DNA of 64,000 bases from Legionella steelei (GTDB taxonomy: Bacteria > Pseudomonadota > Gammaproteobacteria > Legionellales > Legionellaceae), in NCBI RefSeq assembly GCF_001468005.1, contig NZ_LNYY01000005.1:124001-188000 (forward strand). The letters run 5' to 3'. Under the pieces are notes generated by a model, which searched no databases, had not been told where the DNA came from, and worked only from the letters and a program-made list of their open reading frames with translations. Below are positions 57,895 through 64,000 of this stretch, piece after piece; positions within the stretch are counted from its first letter, which is position 1; the number at the start of each line of letters is the position of its first letter. Position numbers and translations under genes: made by a program.

Positions 57895-57980
57895 TATTTT
57901 GTTTCCAATAGTTGTGTTATGACCTGTAAGCAATCATACACTGCTTTAAAAAAGAGAAAACAGAAGTTATAAAATTTGAT

Positions 57981-58472
57981 TCACTTTTTTGATGTTAAAA
58001 AATTGAGAGTAAGCGTACAGGGAAAATAACCTTGTTTTGCCGTCTCTGCAAGAGTTCGCTCACAGCAACTGGCAAGTGCTAAAAAATCCTGAGAGGTATC
58101 TCCTTGATGAAACAGGAAAGAAGCTGCAGCATGAAATAAGGTCAGACTTGAGACCAGTTTTTTGCTGTCAATCTGCCCACTCATCAGCGTCAAAACAGGA
58201 ATCGTTTTTAGCTGTTGCTCTACTAGCTGAGCCACTGCATAATAATTTTGAAAAAGTTCTTCATTGTGTAAATAGTCGCACGCCTCTTTGAAATCAATAA
58301 TCCCAAAATATTGGGCTGTTGTACTGAACCCGAGTTGTTTGAGTTGAGGAAAAATATACCATATCCAATGACTTTGTTTGCTACCGGCTCTGAGCTCATT
58401 ATATGCCTGCTGGAAGGGCGTATACATTTCTTGGCCTTGTTGGGCTTTAATAAAGCGTTGAATGGTGCTCAT
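57981..58472 (-). CDS. DUF1810 family protein
   Basis: A 163-residue protein of the DUF1810 family. RFIKAQQGQEMYTPFQQAYNELRAGSKQSHWIWYIFPQLKQLGFS (about residues 5-49) is the diagnostic SHWIWYIFPQL segment. LFHAAASFLFHQGDTSQDFLALASCC is also typical. No biochemical role is established. AAAGGATG precedes the chosen ATG; 26 further open codons upstream lack support. Confidence 0.88.
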   Translation of the reverse strand: MSTIQRFIKAQQGQEMYTPFQQAYNELRAGSKQSHWIWYIFPQLKQLGFSTTAQYFGIIDFKEACDYLHNEELFQNYYAVAQLVEQQLKTIPVLTLMSGQIDSKKLVSSLTLFHAAASFLFHQGDTSQDFLALASCCERTLAETAKQGYFPCTLTLNFLTSKK

Positions 58473-58525
58473 CAAAACATCCTTTAATGAAAAACGCGTA
58501 AGATTTTTATACCACATCATTTTAA

Positions 58526-58556
58526 TAAAAAAAAAGCCTGTGTTTTCCACAAGCTT
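58526..58556 (-). terminator. Intrinsic terminator of the OTU-like gene
   Basis: Read on the minus strand, AAGCTTGTG-GAAAA-CACAGGCTT is followed by a run of T. The stem has one mismatch. It follows the stop of the upstream OTU-like gene and overlaps the region before the DUF1810 start codon. Confidence 0.8.
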
Positions 58557-58579
58557 TATTTCAAAGATGGTTTAAATTG

Positions 58580-59734
58580 CTATTTCAGAGCGCGCCTGTA
58601 TTCAGCTTCTTGTAAGCGCTTAGCAAAATCCTCATCTGATTCACCTGACTTAGCTTTTTCTTTTTTAAGGCTCTCATCATCAAGTTTTGTAATTGTATTT
58701 TTCACTGTGGAAAATAAGCCCTGCGTTGATGCGGCTTCCATAAGCGATTTTATGTGTTGTCGATAACGCTCAACTTTTTCTGCTTTAGGTTGACTGCTTA
58801 CCGTTGCGTTAAGAACGTGTTCTTGTTTTGCAGAGAGAGTTACCTCTCTTTTGGCTGCCTGTGGTTTAGCAGAGGGGCGTTCATCTGGTGTTTGTTCTTG
58901 ACTAGAGACAGAGAGCTGCTCTACTTGAGTTGTCCAATGTGTATCACCTTCGTTATTTAACGTAACAGTAGGACGACCCTGGAGAGGTGCTCCATTCACT
59001 ATAGGTTTAACAGCGTCTACTTGGATTACATTGAGATTTACCCTAAGCTGATCGGCTACTTCTTTTAAATCACTGTGGGTTGCCCATCGACCCTTCTCTT
59101 TAATCTTGTCTGCACCTTTTAAAATGACGGAGCGAGGGTTTGCTTCACGGCCGGACATTACGTCGTTGAGTAAGGCCGCTTTGACATGGGCATTTTCTAT
59201 TGTGTGCGTTTCTGCTTCATTCAACGAGCTTTTAAGCTTTGGCTTCAGTGATTTGGCTGTTTGTTTTGCTAAGCTCAGAACTTCAGGTGATAAAGCTAAT
59301 TCATTAAATTTGATTACCTTATCTAGGGCACCTTTTTTTGCATCCTCTTTTTTAAGGTAAAAATGTACTAACTCCATAAATTTATGGAATACAGATGTGC
59401 TTTCTACGTAGGTACCGCCACCCCTAATGGCTTCAACTTGTATTTGATCCAAAAGATGGGTTTTGTGTGCGTTTGCAGAAATACCTCTTAAAGACATTTG
59501 CAATTTATCTAAAATGTCTTTTTTATAAGCATAAGGCGAGTTGTATAACTTATTGATATCAATACTTAGAATGTCTTCCAAGCTTGTATTATTAAGGCCA
59601 TTACGTTGCCACCGAGCAAAAGTTTCACTTTTTTTATGAAGCGCATATTCTTCTTGAATTATTTTGATTAAACCCACTGCGAACGCATAAAACCCGCAAT
59701 CGCCACCGCCAGGATTATCGATTCTATAGGTCAT
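58580..59734 (-). CDS. OTU-like cysteine protease, candidate deubiquitinase effector
   Basis: From the chosen ATG the protein has 384 residues. GGGDCGFYAF (residues 9-18) places a nucleophile Cys13 next to Asp12, like the DGDC motif of OTU deubiquitinases. GRWATHSDLKEVADQLRVNLNVI (about 215-237) resembles the second OTU segment. NEGDTHWTTQ puts His266 as the third triad residue. Legionella has several OTU effectors (Lot family) secreted by Dot/Icm; membership here is inference. A helical region (about 60-180) separates the halves. The C-terminal ~100 residues are charged and end EEAEYRR, an Glu-rich tail often seen in Dot/Icm substrates. An ATG 12 codons upstream is the alternative start. Confidence 0.62.
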   Translation of the reverse strand: MTYRIDNPGGGDCGFYAFAVGLIKIIQEEYALHKKSETFARWQRNGLNNTSLEDILSIDINKLYNSPYAYKKDILDKLQMSLRGISANAHKTHLLDQIQVEAIRGGGTYVESTSVFHKFMELVHFYLKKEDAKKGALDKVIKFNELALSPEVLSLAKQTAKSLKPKLKSSLNEAETHTIENAHVKAALLNDVMSGREANPRSVILKGADKIKEKGRWATHSDLKEVADQLRVNLNVIQVDAVKPIVNGAPLQGRPTVTLNNEGDTHWTTQVEQLSVSSQEQTPDERPSAKPQAAKREVTLSAKQEHVLNATVSSQPKAEKVERYRQHIKSLMEAASTQGLFSTVKNTITKLDDESLKKEKAKSGESDEDFAKRLQEAEYRRALK

Positions 59735-59776
59735 TTTTATACTCGCATCAATGGTCCACTCTGAGTACATTATATA

Positions 59777-59805
59777 ATAAAAACCTTAATTAAGTATTAT
59801 GTCAA
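59777..59805 (-). promoter_or_regulatory. Candidate promoter of the OTU-like gene
   Basis: On the minus strand, TTGACA (59800-59805) and TTTTAT (59777-59782) are 17 bases apart. The start would fall near 59770, giving a leader of about 36 bases to the chosen ATG. Confidence 0.5.
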
Positions 59806-59900
59806 TGATTTATTAATAGACAGGATGATTTTAATAAAATAAAATATGATCTCTTTTTATGCAAATTATAGTGCTTATCGAGTAAAAGGAGGTAAGGAAG

Positions 59901-60671
59901 ATGAGTTTAGTTGAGAACAGGATTGTGAAAGCTTCTTTTAGAGAAAACCCCGTAGAGGAAAGAAAATTGTTTCCTCAATCCTCATGCCTTATGCCCATTA
60001 GTGTTGGACAAGCAATCCATGAAGGCGAAAAATTTGCAGCAGTAATTAAACTAATTAATACCTCATTTAAACAGTGTACCATCCTCGTGGATGATAGCGT
60101 GCAACGCCATACAATTGGCATTATGAACCATGCATCTTCCGATGAATTATACCAGCTTGCTGTAAAAGAAGGGGATGATTGGTTAAAGCGTAATGAAATG
60201 GCGTACAATCAATTAACCATACCTTTTGAGATCATGCGTTGGGATGATTGGTACAACAGTCAGAATTACATTAACGGCCACGTACGTGTCCAAAAAGAAT
60301 ATGATTCCAATGAATTATTCCGGCAAGCAATGCATGCCAACATTGATGATTTTTTAACGCGATATCTGAGCCGATTTTCTACGCAAGATGTTGATTCTGA
60401 ACGAGCATTCCAACTTTGTCTTGATTATTTGATTGAAGAATGTTCCGTGATGTGTCTGTGGACAGAAAAGGCATACGATTTCGAAGTTTATCCTAGCGGC
60501 AGAAACAAAGCGATGGCTGCGACTTATGAATATTTAATTAAACCTCATTATCCAGACTATTTAAGACCTGTTGCCCTTCGCTTTAAAAAATATCCTGCAA
60601 AAGCAACAGAAGAGAACCTGAAAATAATGCAAAAAGCGGGTCATGAAAGTGAGTCAATTGGCGGTTTTTGA
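59901..60671 (+). CDS. Second tRNA-dependent cyclodipeptide synthase, XYP subfamily
   Basis: A 256-residue cyclodipeptide synthase. PISVGQAIHEGEKF gives S34 (acyl acceptor) and Q37. DDSVQRHTIG matches the first enzyme's DTLQRHN. LDYLIEEC gives Y176 and E180. EVYP gives Y197-P198, the XYP signature. It is clearly homologous to the 34667 enzyme but diverged, and pocket segments around the Ser and C-terminal loops differ, so it probably uses other amino acids. A strong AAGGAGG lies before the ATG. No tailoring gene follows; the next gene is a convergent sensor kinase. It is divergent from the OTU-like gene. Confidence 0.88.
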   Translation: MSLVENRIVKASFRENPVEERKLFPQSSCLMPISVGQAIHEGEKFAAVIKLINTSFKQCTILVDDSVQRHTIGIMNHASSDELYQLAVKEGDDWLKRNEMAYNQLTIPFEIMRWDDWYNSQNYINGHVRVQKEYDSNELFRQAMHANIDDFLTRYLSRFSTQDVDSERAFQLCLDYLIEECSVMCLWTEKAYDFEVYPSGRNKAMAATYEYLIKPHYPDYLRPVALRFKKYPAKATEENLKIMQKAGHESESIGGF

Positions 60672-60768
60672 GTGTGTCTTTGAACTTCATCATCTCGAGT
60701 CTAACGAGAGAGCTCCAAGATATAGCACAGGACGGGCGTTGGGTTTTGTACATTTTGTAGGTGTTGGA

Positions 60769-63240
60769 TTAATGAGAGGCGTTTGCGTTTACCCATTGTT
60801 TCATTTCAAAAGTCGTTTCATTGATTACCTTAAGCACCTGCTGATACAATTGCTCCAATAAATCGCGCTGCCCTGATTTCCAGTAGCGCTCAAGATATTG
60901 GCATGCTATTTTTATTCGAGTTGCGCCAACATATACTACGCCTCCCTTAATTTTATGAATAATTTTTTGAGTTTGTTCCCAGTCCCCTTGGGCATGTGCT
61001 TTTTTGAGCAACGCAATATCTTCGACAAGTGATTGATTGAGCATGAGATTGAGTATGTCGCAAAGTGTATCTTCTGTACCGGTAGTTTTAATTCCCTCTT
61101 CAACATCAAATATTGGGAATTGAGACAGCTCAAAAAGTTCTTCTACTGTTGCCGGTAAATCAAAAAGTCTATGTTCAGGGATTTCCTTTGCTTTTTGTAT
61201 GGAAGGAATGAATGAGCTTAAAATATCACAACATTTTTTTTGTGTTAGTGGTTTACTAATTACAGCATTCATGCCCGACTCAATGCATCGTTGTTTGTTT
61301 TCCTCACCTACATGGGCTGTAAGTGCAATGATGGGAGTGTAATATTTTTTTGCAACTTCATGCACACGAATGTGATGGGTTACTTGATAACCGTCCATAT
61401 CAGGTAATCCAACATCCATAAAAATCAAATCGTATTTATTTTTTTTCCATAGTTGTAATGCAGATTGTCCATCAATCGCTGTATCTACTTGACAGTGACA
61501 TTCACTCAACATGACTTTTGCTACAGTTTGCGCCACAGAATTGTCTTCAACGAGTAAGATACGATGTTTTAATGATTTTGTTGATGGAGCTAGAGAAGAG
61601 GGGGTATTTACAGTATTTTGTTCAAGATGGTCAATCTTAGGCTCAAAATCTTTATCAATACCGGTTTCATCTTCTAAGAGTGCTGTTTTTAAGGGGATGA
61701 TGCATGTGAACGTTGTTCCTTTAGCAACAGTACTCTCGACATATATTTCCCCATCTAATTCATCAATGAACTGTTTGATTACAGAAAGACCTAAACCTGC
61801 TCCTTTATAAATTCCTTTATAGGAAGGCGTTAAGCGTTTGAATTGCAAGAAAATTTCTTGTTGCTTGTCTTTGGGAATCCCCATGCCACTATCTTCCACG
61901 ACAAATTTGATGACTACTTCACGGTTTTCTCGTTTCGCTAGTATGGCTATTAATTTCACAAACCCAGCATCTGTAAAATTTAATGAATTGGAAATCAGTT
62001 CGAGTAAAATTCTATGAATGCGAATGGGATCTCCGATAAAGAATCGTGGGATATTGGGGTCAAATTCTAAAGATAAAGTCAAACGCTTAGAGGACGCTTT
62101 GGCTTTATTCAAATCAATTACATGCTGAACTATTTTCTCTAAGATAAATTTTTTCCTCACTTTGGGAAGTTCACCAGAGCTTACATGAATCGCTTCGAGT
62201 ACATCATCCATAAAATCAAGTAGGGCATGGCTTGAGGCAATCAGATTCTCTGCATATTCTTTAATTCTAGGACTTTCTGCTTCAGCTTTGATGATGTCGG
62301 TAAAGCCAACAATCCCAGAGAGCGGGGTGCGGATGTCGTGGCGCATATTCTCAAGAAACTCAGTTTTTGCCAGGCTCGCGGCTTCTGCTTTTTCTTTTGC
62401 AATCTTGAGTTCCGCTTCAATTTTTTTCCTGTCGGTGATATCAATGGAAATCCCCAATACACCTGTAATTTCCCCTCTTTTATTACGCATTGGCGATTTA
62501 TGACTTAAGAAAATAGCATCTTTACCTTCTGTGAGTGCCTTTTCTTCAATAATCTCGGTTTCACCAGTTTGCATGATGTGCAGATCATTTTGACGAAATA
62601 ATTCGGCTTGATTCTTACCCCATGGTAAATCAAAATCGGTTTTGCCTACGATTTCATAGCCAAATAGAAATCCTACGCTTTGAGCTTGTCGGTTATTACA
62701 CCCTAAATAAACCCCGTTTTTATCTTTCCAGTAAACGTGTCCTGGCATATGGGCCAGAATGTTTTCCAAGGTGGATTGTGTTTGTTCTTGGCTCGACCAG
62801 AGATCAGCTTCTTGTTTCTTGCGATTGGTTATATTTAATGAGATACCAATAATACCAGTGACATTACCTTGTGCATCGTGCAGAGGTGTTTTCCTAGTTA
62901 ATACGACTACGCGTTCTCCATTCGCGATGGTACCAATTTCCTCCAACTCCAATGGAGAATTAAGTGTCATTACTTTTAAATCATTATTACGAATCGTTTC
63001 TGCAGACGCAGCCCAAGGCATTTCAAAATCTGTTTTTCCAATTACAGATTTCATCCCAGTCATTTCCAACATCGCATCATTACAACCTAAATAAACTCCA
63101 TTTTTGTCTTTCCAATAGATACTTCCTGGTAATGCTTTGATAATGCTTAAAATGACAGAGGAATTTTCTGCAGATGGAACTGGAGTAGGGGGTTCCTTGA
63201 AATGATTAGTTTTGATTTTATTACGTTTCTTTTCTGACAT
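60769..63240 (-). CDS. Hybrid sensor histidine kinase: PAS-PAS-HisKA-HATPase-REC-Hpt
   Basis: An 823-residue phosphorelay protein with no membrane segment. Two PAS domains (about 31-140 and 157-270) share the repeated PGSIYWKDKNGVYLGCN/PGHVYWKDKNGVYLGCN, indicating tandem duplication. HisKA has H301 in MRHDIRTPLSGI. HATPase has N418 (NSLNFTD), D450 in EDSGMGI and GAGLGLSV. The receiver domain (about 558-680) has D609 in IFMDVGLPDMDG. The C-terminal Hpt has H762 in IIHKIKGG. A REC-Hpt output passes phosphate to an unlinked regulator; none is next to it. The PAS ligand is unknown. Confidence 0.93.
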   Translation of the reverse strand: MSEKKRNKIKTNHFKEPPTPVPSAENSSVILSIIKALPGSIYWKDKNGVYLGCNDAMLEMTGMKSVIGKTDFEMPWAASAETIRNNDLKVMTLNSPLELEEIGTIANGERVVVLTRKTPLHDAQGNVTGIIGISLNITNRKKQEADLWSSQEQTQSTLENILAHMPGHVYWKDKNGVYLGCNNRQAQSVGFLFGYEIVGKTDFDLPWGKNQAELFRQNDLHIMQTGETEIIEEKALTEGKDAIFLSHKSPMRNKRGEITGVLGISIDITDRKKIEAELKIAKEKAEAASLAKTEFLENMRHDIRTPLSGIVGFTDIIKAEAESPRIKEYAENLIASSHALLDFMDDVLEAIHVSSGELPKVRKKFILEKIVQHVIDLNKAKASSKRLTLSLEFDPNIPRFFIGDPIRIHRILLELISNSLNFTDAGFVKLIAILAKRENREVVIKFVVEDSGMGIPKDKQQEIFLQFKRLTPSYKGIYKGAGLGLSVIKQFIDELDGEIYVESTVAKGTTFTCIIPLKTALLEDETGIDKDFEPKIDHLEQNTVNTPSSLAPSTKSLKHRILLVEDNSVAQTVAKVMLSECHCQVDTAIDGQSALQLWKKNKYDLIFMDVGLPDMDGYQVTHHIRVHEVAKKYYTPIIALTAHVGEENKQRCIESGMNAVISKPLTQKKCCDILSSFIPSIQKAKEIPEHRLFDLPATVEELFELSQFPIFDVEEGIKTTGTEDTLCDILNLMLNQSLVEDIALLKKAHAQGDWEQTQKIIHKIKGGVVYVGATRIKIACQYLERYWKSGQRDLLEQLYQQVLKVINETTFEMKQWVNANASH

Positions 63241-63398
63241 AAGTTGCTCTCTTTATTTTTAAAGTTATAGACCTAATATTCAACACGTACAAGACAAACA
63301 AGTCATATTTTTAAAAAATTTTTCAAAGAATTATCTTTCCTTGCTTAATGAGCTATCAGGGTCTTTAATAAATAAATGTTTGTTTACTTGGAGCCAAA

Positions 63399-63857
63399 AT
63401 GTCTGTGAGTAAAGAATGCATTAAGCTGTTGCAAAACTTAGTGGATCAATATGGACAAGATGGAAAGAATGATAAAGACTACCCCTTGATCTATTCCTTA
63501 TTAAAAGATTTGTTGTTTCTCGTGTTGCAACATAAAAAAGATCATAAAGACGAACGAATTATTGGTTTTCTCAGTACCTCTGCATTGATTTTGGATGAAA
63601 ATTCCTGTTTTGCGCAGCAATGCAAATTATTTTTAATTGCCTATCAACAACTGACTCATGCTTTAGACTCAATGTTGGATGTTGAATTAAAGATTCAACC
63701 CGAACTAGATGAGTCATGGGGTAAGCAACTTGAATCAGAGCCCAATATCTCTCTTGGGGCTTCTCCTTTTTTTCTTGAGTTGCAAGAAGCTATTGCTCAT
63801 AGGGCACGACGCATGGCAGAAAAAGAAACAAAAAATTGGGAAGCACCTAAGCTATAG
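63399..63857 (+). CDS. Hypothetical helical protein
   Basis: A 152-residue protein I do not recognise. It is soluble and predicted to be mostly helical. It begins MSVSKECIKLLQNLVDQYG and ends with the Lys/Glu-rich RRMAEKETKNWEAPKL. GGAG about eight bases before the ATG is a good ribosome binding site. It is divergent from the hybrid sensor kinase gene, so a regulatory link is possible, without other evidence. Confidence 0.65.
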   Translation: MSVSKECIKLLQNLVDQYGQDGKNDKDYPLIYSLLKDLLFLVLQHKKDHKDERIIGFLSTSALILDENSCFAQQCKLFLIAYQQLTHALDSMLDVELKIQPELDESWGKQLESEPNISLGASPFFLELQEAIAHRARRMAEKETKNWEAPKL

Positions 63858-63974
63858 CTTATGAACTACGCATCATTATTGGGTTACGGTAAGTTTCAAG
63901 TATAAGCCATGAGTGAATAACTTTTGGTTTTGTCTTTGAAACTTCACTTGGTCTATATACCCTATATCAAATGT

Positions 63975-63997
63975 GGCAGCTTTTGAGAGCTGCCTTT
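63975..63997 (+). terminator. Candidate intrinsic terminator near the window end
   Basis: GGCAGCT-TTTGAG-AGCTGCC, a perfect seven-base stem, is followed by TTT. The window ends shortly after, so the T-run cannot be followed. Confidence 0.5.
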
Positions 63998-64000
63998 CTA

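Noticed and set aside
59780-59800. PmrA-like CTTAATTAAG near the OTU-like gene
   Set aside because: A short A/T palindrome is expected by chance in such A/T-rich DNA, and the match to CTTAATATT is partial.

Overview
The window reads as chromosomal DNA of a Legionella-like gammaproteobacterium. It is AT-rich, it has Legionella-type housekeeping genes (recG, argS, hemE, folB, grpE-dnaK-dnaJ, carA, metK, ahcY), and these are interspersed with large eukaryote-like or orphan proteins of the kind that serve as Dot/Icm substrates. It also carries a bdhA-patD-type patatin gene and many short palindromic intergenic repeats. I see no rRNA, tRNA, CRISPR array, insertion sequence or prophage.

Layout. 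0-10.6 kb is core: a Maf-like nucleotidase with a ZIP transporter, a CDF cation exporter, recG, argS with a SPOR-domain protein, folB and hemE. Between the CDF gene and recG lies a 1.26-kb non-coding block made of three ~407-bp repeats, each with three DnaA boxes. 10.6-25 kb is accessory: an Asp/Glu/Cys-poor AhpD-like protein, a 12-repeat HEAT protein, a guanidinium exporter behind a guanidine-II riboswitch, a TIKI/ChaN-like protein, a permuted NlpC/P60-like protein, patatin plus GntP permease, an ArsR/AHSA1 pair with an operator embedded in its promoter, and divergent nitrilase-like and ADP-ribosyltransferase-like proteins. 25-34.3 kb is core again: class II DAHP synthase, grpE-dnaK-dnaJ with two sigma-32 promoters, carA, metK and ahcY.

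34.6-39.2 kb is a four-gene biosynthetic cluster ending in a strong terminator. It comprises an XYP-type cyclodipeptide synthase, an isopenicillin-N-synthase-like iron oxygenase, a PaaK-like adenylate-forming ligase and a class V PLP enzyme whose PLP-ring Asp is replaced by Asn. A second, orphan cyclodipeptide synthase sits at 59.9 kb beside an OTU-like candidate effector. 41.7-51.6 kb is a second specialised-metabolite operon: a 2609-residue FAAL-ACP-KS-AT-KR-ACP-C megasynthase coupled to a phosphohexomutase and a HAD phosphatase. 52-64 kb holds DUF962 and PEBP proteins, sodC, a GNAT enzyme, SelO, an M20 peptidase, DUF1810, the OTU-like protein, the second cyclodipeptide synthase and a hybrid sensor kinase.

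Functional assignments come from reading motifs by eye. Nothing was searched, so the effector-type, nitrilase-like, ADP-ribosyltransferase-like and pathway proposals are inferences.
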